Positions 14,657 through 23,442 of a stretch of DNA of 64,000 nucleotides are shown piece after piece. The position numbers and the translations under genes are program-made. The notes under the pieces are model-generated. The model was given only the letters and a program-made list of their open reading frames with translations. It was not told the DNA's origin and searched no databases. Every line of letters starts with the position of its first letter. Within the stretch, counting starts at the first letter, position 1. This DNA comes from a virus, in IMG/VR virus record IMGVR_UViG_3300024350_000252, positions 124,001 to 188,000 of that record; one strand, written 5' to 3'.

Positions 14657-17167
14657 ATGGCCATACAAAAAGTACAAATCCTGGGTGGTGAACTAGACGG
14701 TGTCGTTATTGAAAACGCTGCCAGCGAAGCTACCTTACAGGAAATTATCAAATCGGTCAATTCTATCAACAAATCCATGGGCGGCAGTTCTGGTGGCGGT
14801 GGAGGCGGTGGTGCTGCTAACAGAGCAGACAATACTGATAAAGCCAAATCTGAATGGGGTAAAAAACTAGCTAAAGGCATAGGTGCTTTAGCAGGAACTA
14901 CTACTAATCTCGCTGGCATGATAGCCAGCGGCAGCGACAAGATGAGTGAATATTCAGCGGCGCTGAATAATGGACTGATCAAGAATTTGCCTTTCGTTGG
15001 AGAAACACTTGGTGCTCTAGGAGATGTGTTTGTCCAAGGTGTTAAAGTACTAGAAGGTTGGAACGATAATCTTAAAAAATCATCGTCATATGGTGCTAAT
15101 TTTAACAACAGCATCATGGAAATGAGATCAGTAGCAGCCGGTCTTTACCTAGACATGGACGGACTTAGTCAATTAATAGCTAAACGCAGCAAAGATTTTG
15201 CTATGCTAGGACGAGGAGTCACTGAAGGTGCGAGAGAAGTTTCAGATTTTTCTCGAGAAGTTTATAAAGGTTCAGGCGGTGTTGGTGAAAGGATGCTTAA
15301 CTTGGGCAGAACTGTTGACCAACTAGCAGACAACATGACCTCTTGGTATACCATGGTCAACCGAGGTGTGAGAGACAATAGGATACAAGGACCAGCAGCA
15401 GCCCAAGCCTTTGAAAGTTACATGAAAAACATCATGTTGATTTCTAGGATGACTGGAGAAAGCGTAGAGGATCTACAGGCAAAAGCTGAAAAAGAAAGTC
15501 AAAACGCAGCTTTCCAATTAAAATTAAACAGCTTGGCTCCTGAAGCTAGAAACCGTATCATGCAACAGATGACCTATTTCCAAAGCATGTATGGCGAAAC
15601 TGGAGCTGAACTGTTTAGAGCACTGTATCTAGGAGTAGCACCACAGACTGATGCTGCTCAATTGTTAATGACACTAAATCCTCAACTGGTAGCAGAAGCA
15701 AGACGAGGACAAGCTCTAGCTAAATCAGGACTAGATGAAGAAGAATACGGCAAGCGTATGAGAAGAAGCAGAGCCGAAAGTCTATTCCAATCTGCTAGAC
15801 TAGGTAAAGCCAATGACGCACTTTATTCTATGATAGCCAGTGGTGCGCCTGGCATGAAAGAAATAGGGCAGTCCACGGAAGCATTAAACAGGACTACTCT
15901 AAAAATTGCGAACATGAAATCTGTAGATGAGATAGAAGGATTCTTGTTACAGCTTGAAAATCAAAATAAAGAAGGTGATCCATTAACTAGGATATTAAAT
16001 GCGTTTGGACTCAGCGCACACGACTTCCAGACAAAAGTGATAGATGTGCTATTGCCGATATTAGAAGGTATAGGTAGCGAATTGATCAAAGCTGGTGTAG
16101 CTGACAAGATGAAAGAAATGGGCACGACACTAGGCCGATGGGTAGGTGAGTATCTACCCGATGCTGTAGGATTTTTTGAAGAACTTACAGATGCTAATGG
16201 GTGGAAAAGATGGAATGTCAAGATCGAATCATGGTTTAGCACTATAACTGCTTATCTAAGATATGCTATAAGGAAAGCCTTTGAAAGTCCTGAAGCAGAT
16301 AATCAACTAAAACAAGAATTAGAAGAAGTACTCAAACAGAAAGAACGTGATCTAGCAGCTATTCCTAAACCAGCAACACCGATAGCTGACGCAGCAAGAC
16401 GTGGTTATGCTGCGGCATTAGAAACACAAAGAAGAGAAGCACGTGAAGCAGCCGCTGGCGGCGGTGCTCCTATTCCCGGAGGACCTGGACCTGCTCCACA
16501 AGGTTATACTTATGGTCCTCAGGAAAACATGACCGACGGCAGCAACGGTCGACTACCAGACAGCGCATTAGCTAGCATAGGACAAGGACGTCATAGATTA
16601 CAACCAAGCGCGGCTAGAGCTTTTATAGCCATGGCTGATGCTGCTCGTCGAGAAGGTATCAATCTAAATGTAACTGATTCATATAGAACATTCGCAGAAC
16701 AAGTAGACGTTAAAAATAGAAAACCCACACTGGCTGCTCGACCAGGATTTTCTAAACATGGTTGGGGATTAGCAACAGATATCAATGTACGTGATCCTAA
16801 AGTTTTTGATTGGCTAAAAAGGAATGCTACTAGATTTGGATGGGAAGGGCCTTTACAACAACCATACGAACCATGGCATTGGCAATTTAAAGGAATGAGT
16901 ACTGGTACCTTAGGTACTATGGGAAAATTGTTTGGAGAGTTTGGAGCAGGAACTCCTGTCGAACTACACGGACGAGAAGCTGTTATCACACCTAGCCAGA
17001 TGGAAGATATAATCTCAACAGGCGGCAAGGTTAATGTAGGAGAAATGATCAATGATCTAAATTCTAAGATGAACACTCTTATCAGCATCTATAAAGAAAA
17101 AATAGACATTAATAAATCTCACCTAGAAACTTTAAGACATCAATCAGGTAATATGATCTATGCCTAA
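14657..17167 (+). CDS. Tape-measure-like tail protein with M15 peptidase domain
   Basis: An 836-residue protein from the ATG at 14657, which has TAGGAAAG just upstream; an in-frame TTG at 14645 is less likely. The N-terminus has a helical IENAASEATLQEIIKSVNSI block, a Gly-rich hinge, hydrophobic helices near residues 70-130 and long helical stretches to about 580. After a Pro/Gly linker, residues about 635-750 form a D,D-carboxypeptidase (VanY/M15) domain: SKHGWGLATD at 699-708 (His701, Asp708) and EPWHW at 738-742 (His741), the classic zinc ligands. The C-terminus carries GEFGAGTPVELHGREAVITP, a motif common near tape-measure ends. It probably sets tail length and cleaves peptidoglycan at entry. 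The next gene is a paralogue overlapping by 8 nt. Confidence 0.75.
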   Translation: MAIQKVQILGGELDGVVIENAASEATLQEIIKSVNSINKSMGGSSGGGGGGGAANRADNTDKAKSEWGKKLAKGIGALAGTTTNLAGMIASGSDKMSEYSAALNNGLIKNLPFVGETLGALGDVFVQGVKVLEGWNDNLKKSSSYGANFNNSIMEMRSVAAGLYLDMDGLSQLIAKRSKDFAMLGRGVTEGAREVSDFSREVYKGSGGVGERMLNLGRTVDQLADNMTSWYTMVNRGVRDNRIQGPAAAQAFESYMKNIMLISRMTGESVEDLQAKAEKESQNAAFQLKLNSLAPEARNRIMQQMTYFQSMYGETGAELFRALYLGVAPQTDAAQLLMTLNPQLVAEARRGQALAKSGLDEEEYGKRMRRSRAESLFQSARLGKANDALYSMIASGAPGMKEIGQSTEALNRTTLKIANMKSVDEIEGFLLQLENQNKEGDPLTRILNAFGLSAHDFQTKVIDVLLPILEGIGSELIKAGVADKMKEMGTTLGRWVGEYLPDAVGFFEELTDANGWKRWNVKIESWFSTITAYLRYAIRKAFESPEADNQLKQELEEVLKQKERDLAAIPKPATPIADAARRGYAAALETQRREAREAAAGGGAPIPGGPGPAPQGYTYGPQENMTDGSNGRLPDSALASIGQGRHRLQPSAARAFIAMADAARREGINLNVTDSYRTFAEQVDVKNRKPTLAARPGFSKHGWGLATDINVRDPKVFDWLKRNATRFGWEGPLQQPYEPWHWQFKGMSTGTLGTMGKLFGEFGAGTPVELHGREAVITPSQMEDIISTGGKVNVGEMINDLNSKMNTLISIYKEKIDINKSHLETLRHQSGNMIYA

Positions 17168-19841
17168 TAGCAATGTAGAAATAATCATATCAGGAACCAG
17201 AGGCGTTATAGACAACGCAGTTTCTGAAGCCAGCTTACAAGAACTTCTTAAAGCTATACAGAAACTTGACAAAAATTCAGGTGGAGAAACTAACAGAGGA
17301 AGCACTGCCGGTGCTGCCGCAGCTTACGAAAAAAGCTCAAGCGAAATAGCGGATTCTATATCAAAATTAGACAGCAAAGCTGCTAATGCTATCAAAAAAA
17401 GCGTAGACATGTTCAAAGGTGCTATGGACAGAAACACTAATACTTTTAGTGATTTTGCCAGAGTAATGAACGATACTTTTATCAAGAAAGTTCCGTTAGT
17501 TGGCGGGCTAGTTGGAGGTTTCCTTGATATATTTGTGATGACCACAGCGGTAGTAGAAGGTTGGAACTCGACTCTTAAAAAGACTTCTGCTGTTGGTGCT
17601 AACTTTGGTAATAGTGCGTTGGCTCTACGTCATGCTGCTGCTAATGCCAGGATGGATTTAGATGAATTTGCTAATCTGGTAGTTTCTAATGCTCAAGGGT
17701 TATCTCTATTATCTGGAGATGTTAGATCAGGCGCTGAACGCCTATCTATGAGTTTTGAAAATCTATATAATGGAACTAGTGGTGCTAGAGAAAGACTGTT
17801 ACAGCTGGGAATAAATCAAGAAGAATCTGGAGATATGTTTGCTAAATGGTTGATAATGACCAATCAGGGCAATCAAGAAAATACACAGAGGACAGCTAAT
17901 CTTAACAAAGCGTTTGTTGGTTATATAGAAAACCTAGATGCGCTAGCATCTATGTCAGGAGTTGACAGAAAATCTCTAGCTCAAAAAGTAGCAGCAGTTG
18001 AACAAGATGTGATCTATCAAAGATCATTGGCAAAATTAGATCCACAAGAACAAGGCAAGATGAGAACTAGACTGACTAGGATGATAGCTCTGTTTGGAGA
18101 CCAAGGTGCCGACTTACACAAAGCACAGGCGGCAAACACTACACCAGTCACGCAAGGTGCTTTCCAAATATTGGGATTAGCACAGGGTATGAGACAGGTT
18201 CTAGAAGAAGATCTAAGACAGGCTAGAGATCATAATGTAACCGAAGAAGAATACAACAAAGGTGAATCTGAAAGAACTTTTAAATTGTATCGAGTAGGAT
18301 TACAGCATTTTAAAAACAACAGGTCGTTCTTTATGGCCACACTGGCCACAGCTGAAGGTCAACGACAATTAGGCCCTGGCATGACTAAAATGTTACAAGA
18401 TCTTCTTAGTTTTGGTGATATCAGCAAGATGACTGATGCTGAACTTAGGAAAGCTATAGAAGACAGTAGAAATAAAAAAAACAAATACGAAGGTATAACA
18501 AAAATCCTAGATACATTTAGTTTAGCATTCAAAGATGCTAGGAAAAACTTTTTTGACACATTGATACCTGTATTAAAAGGTATGGGAGAAGCATTAAAAC
18601 CTCTACCTGCTTTATTAAAACAAGCAGGTGAAGATCTTTCTAAATGGATCAAAGATGTTGCTATGCCCGCTATGACTGCTGTATATGATAATATGTTTAG
18701 CGAAGAAGGCAGGAACAAGATATTTGTACATCTCGAAGGCTGGGCAAGATTGATGTATGTAGAAATAAAAAGGCTTATATCTGATTTTCTTGTAGCCCAA
18801 GGAGCTCCAGACAGTGTCGTAAGTTTATTTTTAGGAAAATATGACGATAATTTACGAAGAGCTCAAATGAAAAATGCGTTAGGAAGAGCAGCAGCCGGAG
18901 GCGGCATGACTTCTTCTGGAGGAGCTACAACAATACAAAGAGATGCTGGTTCTGTGATAGCACCAGACGCATCAACTGAATCAGAAACTATGACAATAGC
19001 TAACACTATTGGTGTTAATACTCAACAATTTGTCGCTCCGTCTGCTGGTGGCAAGATGACCGGTACATATCTTACACAAGATCAAACTAGAGAACTGGTG
19101 GTGCCCGGCGCTTCTGAGTTTGGATCTGCTACGGTTCCATTAGAAAATTCCACAAGAAGATGGGAATTCGCTAAAGGTCATGAACCATTTGGTGCTCCAT
19201 TTAATGGTTTGATCACTGTAGCTGACATCGAAAAACAAATTGTAGAATTATGGGATGAAAAAGCTAATTCCGGAGAAGGTATAACTCTAAGGATTTCGGG
19301 ATTTGATAAAGAAAAAAGTAAAGCTATTTTTGATGCTATACGAGGAAAACCAGTAACTGCTGGACAGACTATAGGTATAGGACCAAACAACCTGTTAACA
19401 GGGTCTTGGTTTAGTTATCTAACACCTAATACTGTACAAGTACAAGGATTTAGAGGAAAACCAGAAAATGAAAGGACGTTTGATCCTAGAATATTTTTTC
19501 CAGGTGAAGGACCAAAAGCAAATAATCCAGCAGCATCGACTCGAGCAGCTCCGGGAGCACCGCCCGCTTCTCGTGCGTATGGATCTCTAGGTGCTACAGG
19601 CAAGCTGTTTGAAGAATTTGGAGCAGGTACAAAAGCGATTCTACATGGCAGAGAAGCTGTAGTTACACCTCAACAGCTGGAAGGAATAGTTAATAGCAAA
19701 GATCAAATCGAGATGGTACAATTCATTTCTAGTTTAAATACTAATATGGCCAATCTTCTAGAAATAGCCAGACAAGAACTATATATAGATCAAAACAAAG
19801 CACATGTTCAAAAAGGAGTTAAAATGCCTTACATGGCATAA
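17160..19841 (+). CDS. Second tape-measure-like tail protein, paralogue of the preceding gene
   Basis: An 893-residue protein starting inside the end of the previous gene (8-nt overlap). Its N-terminus IDNAVSEASLQELLKAIQKL matches the upstream protein block for block. So do VEGWNSTLKKTSAVGANFGN (upstream: EGWNDNLKKSSSYGANFNNS) and the C-terminal GKLFEEFGAGTKAILHGREA. The middle is long and helical, with hydrophobic segments near residues 95-135. Instead of the M15 domain, residues about 590-800 hold a beta-rich part with no peptidase motif I can see. The pair clearly arose by duplication. One may be the ruler and the other a tail or hub component; T4 itself has a single gp29. The exact role of each is inferred. 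Confidence 0.7.
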   Translation: MPNSNVEIIISGTRGVIDNAVSEASLQELLKAIQKLDKNSGGETNRGSTAGAAAAYEKSSSEIADSISKLDSKAANAIKKSVDMFKGAMDRNTNTFSDFARVMNDTFIKKVPLVGGLVGGFLDIFVMTTAVVEGWNSTLKKTSAVGANFGNSALALRHAAANARMDLDEFANLVVSNAQGLSLLSGDVRSGAERLSMSFENLYNGTSGARERLLQLGINQEESGDMFAKWLIMTNQGNQENTQRTANLNKAFVGYIENLDALASMSGVDRKSLAQKVAAVEQDVIYQRSLAKLDPQEQGKMRTRLTRMIALFGDQGADLHKAQAANTTPVTQGAFQILGLAQGMRQVLEEDLRQARDHNVTEEEYNKGESERTFKLYRVGLQHFKNNRSFFMATLATAEGQRQLGPGMTKMLQDLLSFGDISKMTDAELRKAIEDSRNKKNKYEGITKILDTFSLAFKDARKNFFDTLIPVLKGMGEALKPLPALLKQAGEDLSKWIKDVAMPAMTAVYDNMFSEEGRNKIFVHLEGWARLMYVEIKRLISDFLVAQGAPDSVVSLFLGKYDDNLRRAQMKNALGRAAAGGGMTSSGGATTIQRDAGSVIAPDASTESETMTIANTIGVNTQQFVAPSAGGKMTGTYLTQDQTRELVVPGASEFGSATVPLENSTRRWEFAKGHEPFGAPFNGLITVADIEKQIVELWDEKANSGEGITLRISGFDKEKSKAIFDAIRGKPVTAGQTIGIGPNNLLTGSWFSYLTPNTVQVQGFRGKPENERTFDPRIFFPGEGPKANNPAASTRAAPGAPPASRAYGSLGATGKLFEEFGAGTKAILHGREAVVTPQQLEGIVNSKDQIEMVQFISSLNTNMANLLEIARQELYIDQNKAHVQKGVKMPYMA

Positions 19842-19853
19842 TTGGAGAATACA

Positions 19854-21587
19854 GTGAGCTGGAAAAAATATTTTACACCCGTTACAGTTGGAGCGCAAAC
19901 AGGGACATTCAGCCCACTGGGCAATGGTTCTCGTCCGGGTCCAGCCAAAGTAAATTATAGTTCTTACCTGCCCGACGTCTACGCAGGTACACCTAATCGT
20001 ACAGAACGTTATATGCAATATGACACTATGGACATGGATTCAGAAGTCAACGCAGCGTTAGATATTCTAGCAGAGTTTTGTACGCAGGACAACAGAGACA
20101 ACTATACAGGATTCCAATTCCAGTTTAAAGGCACACCTACAGCCACTGAAGTCAAGATATTAAAAGACAGTTTACAAAAATGGCACAAACAGAATCAGTT
20201 CGATACTAGACTGTTTAGGATCATTAGAAATATATTCAAATACGGTGATGCGTTCTTTGTACGTGATCCAGAAACTAAAAAATGGTTTTATGTAGATCCA
20301 GGTAAAGTTACCAAGATCATCGTCAACGAAAGCGAAGGCAAAAAACCAGAACAGTATGTTGTTAGAGATTTTAATCTCAACTTTAAGCATCTCGTAGCTA
20401 CAAACATAAGCCCTAACACTAGCAACACACCCGCAGGCACAGCCAACTATATCAGCGGTGGCGCACTAGGAAGAGGCATGGTAGGAGCAGCACCTACACA
20501 GACTGGCAGCAGATTCAGCGTAAATCAAAACGAAATCGCTATAGATGCTGAACATGTTATACACATCAGCTTATCAGAAGGACTAGATAACAACTATCCA
20601 TTTGGCAACAGCCTGTTAGAATCTGTATTCAAAGTCTACAAGCAAAAAGAATTGCTTGAAGATGCTATCGTTATCTATCGTATACAACGTGCTCCGGAAC
20701 GTCGTGTGTTTTATGTAGACGTTGGTAACATGCCCGCACACATGGCCATGAGCTTTGTTGAGCGTGTGAAAAATGAAATCAATCAACGTCGTATACCTAG
20801 CCAAGCAGGCGGCGGACAGAACATCATAGATGCTAGCTATAATCCGTTGAGCATCTCTGAAGACTACTTCTTTCCCCAGACCGCAGAAGGTCGAGGATCA
20901 AAAGTAGATGTTCTACCAGGTGGTACTAATCTAGGCGAAATCGACGATCTACGCTACTTTACTAATAAACTATTCCGTGCTTTGCGCATACCTAGCAGCT
21001 ACTTGCCAACCATGCCTGACGACAGTCAAGCACAGCATGTGGATGGCAAAGTAGGCACAGCCTACATTCAAGAACTGCGTTTTAACAAATATTGCGAACG
21101 TCTACAGAGCCTGATGATCGGAGAGTTTGATCTAGAATACAAGAGATGGTTGATAGATCAAGGCATCAATATTGACAATTCTCTGTTTGAACTTAAATTT
21201 AATCCTCCACAAAACTTCGCAGCTTATCGTCAGAGCGAACTGGACAACGCTAGAGTACAGACGTTTGCTGCTTTACAAGAAGTGCCTTACCTCAGCAAGC
21301 GTTTCTCTATGAAACGTTTCTTAGGATTGAGCCAAGAAGAGATCGTAGAAAACGAACGTATGTGGAAAGAAGAAAATGGTTCTACTGTAGCAGCAGCTCT
21401 AAACGCAGCAGCAGAATTGCGTGGAGTAGGAGTTACACCGGACGGTATTTCAGGCGATCTAGGCGATCAAACAGCAGAAGCACCAGAAGATATGGCAGCG
21501 GCTGCTGAACCAGGAACCTCAGAAGCACCAGAAACAGCAGCAGCTACAGCAGCACCGCCAGCACCACCGACTCAGCAGACTATCTAA
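19854..21587 (+). CDS. gp20: Portal vertex protein gp20
   Basis: About 577 residues from the GTG at 19854, which follows GGAG by 6 nt; an in-frame TTG at 19842 would add four residues and lacks a spaced ribosome site. Typical gp20 blocks are DMDSEVNAALDILAEFCTQD, a KYGDAFFVRDPETKKW segment, YPFGNSLLESVFKVYKQKEL, then RRVFYVDVGNMP and YFFPQTAEGRGSKVDVLPGG. gp20 forms the dodecameric portal at one capsid vertex, through which DNA is packaged and ejected. The C-terminus is Ala/Glu/Pro-rich. In T4-like phages it usually follows gp18 and gp19; here it follows the tape-measure pair. Assignment is confident. Confidence 0.95.
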   Translation: MSWKKYFTPVTVGAQTGTFSPLGNGSRPGPAKVNYSSYLPDVYAGTPNRTERYMQYDTMDMDSEVNAALDILAEFCTQDNRDNYTGFQFQFKGTPTATEVKILKDSLQKWHKQNQFDTRLFRIIRNIFKYGDAFFVRDPETKKWFYVDPGKVTKIIVNESEGKKPEQYVVRDFNLNFKHLVATNISPNTSNTPAGTANYISGGALGRGMVGAAPTQTGSRFSVNQNEIAIDAEHVIHISLSEGLDNNYPFGNSLLESVFKVYKQKELLEDAIVIYRIQRAPERRVFYVDVGNMPAHMAMSFVERVKNEINQRRIPSQAGGGQNIIDASYNPLSISEDYFFPQTAEGRGSKVDVLPGGTNLGEIDDLRYFTNKLFRALRIPSSYLPTMPDDSQAQHVDGKVGTAYIQELRFNKYCERLQSLMIGEFDLEYKRWLIDQGINIDNSLFELKFNPPQNFAAYRQSELDNARVQTFAALQEVPYLSKRFSMKRFLGLSQEEIVENERMWKEENGSTVAAALNAAAELRGVGVTPDGISGDLGDQTAEAPEDMAAAAEPGTSEAPETAAATAAPPAPPTQQTI

Positions 21588-21593
21588 TAAATA
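21586..21593 (+). promoter_or_regulatory. Late-promoter-like box at the end of gp20
   Basis: AATAAATA overlaps the gp20 stop and lies only 4 nt before the next ATG. If used, transcription would begin at or after that ATG, so it may serve the genes further downstream or be a chance match. Confidence 0.3.
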
Positions 21594-21597
21594 CAAG

Positions 21598-21846
21598 ATG
21601 AAACTTTACGAATTCTTCTATTTCAACGACCAACAAAACGAGTACGTAGACGACAAACGCTACGAAAATCGTGCTGATACCAGTGTCTTAAGAAAAGACG
21701 ACACACGTAAGATTTCATTGACTCTTCGACAAATCAATCAGCTTCGCAAGCAAAGCGAAGCCCATCAGTTCGAACAGGCTGCTGAGCTAGAATTTATACA
21801 GCAGATGTATGGACAGAAACCTGAAGCAGAACAGCCCGCAGCCTAA
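21598..21846 (+). CDS. Small conserved protein after the portal gene
   Basis: An 82-residue charged protein with MKLYEFFYFNDQQNEYVDD at the start, an R-K-D-D-T-R-K block and a predicted helix LTLRQINQLRKQSEAHQFEQ, ending in Glu/Pro/Ala. A protein of this kind lies directly after gp20 in many marine T4-like phages as I recall, and is annotated as hypothetical. The location among prohead genes suggests a head-assembly role, but no function is known to me. The next gene starts 38 nt before its stop in another frame. Confidence 0.75.
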   Translation: MKLYEFFYFNDQQNEYVDDKRYENRADTSVLRKDDTRKISLTLRQINQLRKQSEAHQFEQAAELEFIQQMYGQKPEAEQPAA

Positions 21847-22438
21847 TAACACAGCATTTGTACTCGGTAACGGACGCAGTAGACTGCGTGTAAATCTTGC
21901 TGAGATGAAAAAATGGGGCAAGATCTACGGCTGTAACGCACTATATCGAGAATTTGATCCAGACTTTCTAGTGGCAGTAGATGTCAAAATGATCAAAGAA
22001 ATAGTAGCCGCGGGCTATCAATACAAGCGTCCTGTATGGACTAATCCTAATAAAGAAGTGTTAAATGAGCAGGGTATAAACTTTTTTAACCCTCATAAAG
22101 GTTGGAGCTCAGGTCCTACAGCACTTTGGTTAGCTGCTAGCCACGGCATAACCAACATCTATATTCTGGGTTTTGACTATCAAGGAATAGATCAAAAATT
22201 CAATAATGTATACGCAGACACTCCAAATTACAAGTGTAGCAGCGAACCTGCTACCTATTTTGGCAACTGGAGCAATCAAACTGAACGTGTGATCAAGGAA
22301 AATCAAAAAGTAATATTTACAAGGGTAGCAGAAAAAGATGCTTTCTGCCCTAAGAATCTGTCTGATATAACAGGCAATCTCCGACATATCAATTTTGAAC
22401 AGTTCGAAGAGGATTTTCCTGGTTGCGTATTTAAATAA
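21809..22438 (+). CDS. MptE/DUF115- or sialyltransferase-like protein
   Basis: A 209-residue protein with a Rossmann-type start, TAFVLGNGRSRLRVNL (about residues 15-30), then CNALYREFDPDFLVAVD and SGPTALWLAASHGITNIYIL followed by GFDYQG. This order (L-G-N-G-x-S, a central VAVD and a GFD) recalls the DUF115/MptE group and small sialyltransferase-like proteins that use nucleotide-activated substrates. The ATG at 21809 overlaps the preceding gene by 38 nt, and codons before the conserved domain may not be needed. It lies between portal and prohead core genes, an odd place for a sugar or pterin enzyme. It could modify a surface glycan or a virion protein. Fold assignment is tentative. Confidence 0.55.
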   Translation: MDRNLKQNSPQPNNTAFVLGNGRSRLRVNLAEMKKWGKIYGCNALYREFDPDFLVAVDVKMIKEIVAAGYQYKRPVWTNPNKEVLNEQGINFFNPHKGWSSGPTALWLAASHGITNIYILGFDYQGIDQKFNNVYADTPNYKCSSEPATYFGNWSNQTERVIKENQKVIFTRVAEKDAFCPKNLSDITGNLRHINFEQFEEDFPGCVFK

Positions 22439-22488
22439 TCAAAATTGATCAAAAAAGCATCATTTAATACCCAAATATTATCTTAGCA

Positions 22489-22496
22489 TTAAATAT
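22489..22496 (+). promoter_or_regulatory. Variant late promoter box before the capsid genes
   Basis: TTAAATAT, a weaker form of the late box, within an AT-rich 93-nt gap and 36 nt before the ATG at 22532. It is the best promoter candidate for the core-gp21-gp22-gp23 block. Similar [CT]TAAATAT boxes lie at 26426 and 48389. Confidence 0.4.
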
Positions 22497-22531
22497 ATTC
22501 GACAGCCCCACAATATTCAGGAGGAATTAAC

Positions 22532-23428
22532 ATGGCAGACAAGAATAAAATCGCAGAAATGCTAGAGCATATCGTAAACAACGATACCGCTAAAGCAGAA
22601 GAAATCTTCCACAACTACGTAGTGGAAAAATCCCGTGAAATTTACGAAAATCTAATCGAAAGCGAATTAGAAGAAGAAGATCTAGGCGAAGAAGACGACG
22701 AAGAAAATGATGACATGGATGAGTCATTTGAAGACGTCGAAATGGGCGAAGCTGATGATGAAACTGACGACATGATCGACGATATGGAAGGCGATGATGA
22801 AGGCGGTGAAGAAGGCGAAGAAAACCCATTCGGTGACGAAGAAGGCGAAGAAGGCCATGACGAAGATGCTGAAGCAACCAAGGGCGATATCAAAGACCTA
22901 GCTTCTGCTATCGACGAACTACAAGCAGCTTTTGACCAATTCCTACAAGGCGAACAGCATGAAGAAGAAACAGGCGAACCAGGTGACCACGCAGGACACA
23001 TGGACGCTGCTGCTGACGCACTAGATGGTTCAGAAGAATTTGAAACAGTCGAAGACCTAGACACAGTACGTGAATACGTAGAAAAAGTTGGTAACGATTG
23101 GGACAAAAACAATCAGAAAGGCGAAGGCAAGGCCGTAGGCGCACAGTCTGGTTCAGTAACAGGTGCTACAAATACCAAGAGCACAGTAGCTGGCAAGAAT
23201 GACATGGGCGGAACAACTGCTAACATCGCAAAAGGCGGCGAAGGCGGTGGTTCAGAAACAGGTCTAAGCAAGAACAAGCCACAAGACATGAACACAGGTA
23301 ACATCAATGTTCCTGGTGGAAAAGCAGGCAGTGCTTTTTCTAAGAAAGAACCAGGACATGGCGCAGAAAAGAAAGGTTCAGGCGAATCAGCTGATAACAC
23401 AGCAAGTCTTTTCCGCGGTAAGAAGTAA
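22532..23428 (+). CDS. Acidic prohead core protein (gp67/gp68-like N-terminus)
   Basis: A 298-residue, extremely acidic protein. Residues 1-45 form a helical domain (AEMLEHIVNNDTAKAEEIFH, then VVEKSREIYENLIESE) that resembles the T4 prohead core proteins gp67/gp68. Residues about 46-115 are almost all Glu, Asp and Gly. A short helical domain follows (about 120-190), then a Gly/Lys/Ser-rich tail. T4 gp67 is only 80 residues, so this version is much longer. Its position just before gp21 is where core proteins occur. It has a strong AGGAGG ribosome site. In T4 the core peptides are cut by gp21 and partly stay inside the head. The role is inferred from place and composition. Confidence 0.7.
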   Translation: MADKNKIAEMLEHIVNNDTAKAEEIFHNYVVEKSREIYENLIESELEEEDLGEEDDEENDDMDESFEDVEMGEADDETDDMIDDMEGDDEGGEEGEENPFGDEEGEEGHDEDAEATKGDIKDLASAIDELQAAFDQFLQGEQHEEETGEPGDHAGHMDAAADALDGSEEFETVEDLDTVREYVEKVGNDWDKNNQKGEGKAVGAQSGSVTGATNTKSTVAGKNDMGGTTANIAKGGEGGGSETGLSKNKPQDMNTGNINVPGGKAGSAFSKKEPGHGAEKKGSGESADNTASLFRGKK

Positions 23429-23442
23429 TCGGAGCCCTTTAG

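Noticed and set aside
19842-19853. TTG start for the portal gene
   Set aside because: GGAG at 19844-19847 would lie inside the coding sequence, and it is properly spaced for the GTG at 19854.
22642-23112. Minus-strand Ser/Pro-rich open frame opposite the acidic core protein
   Set aside because: It is the antisense of Glu/Asp/Gly codons; composition alone keeps it open. There is no ribosome site.
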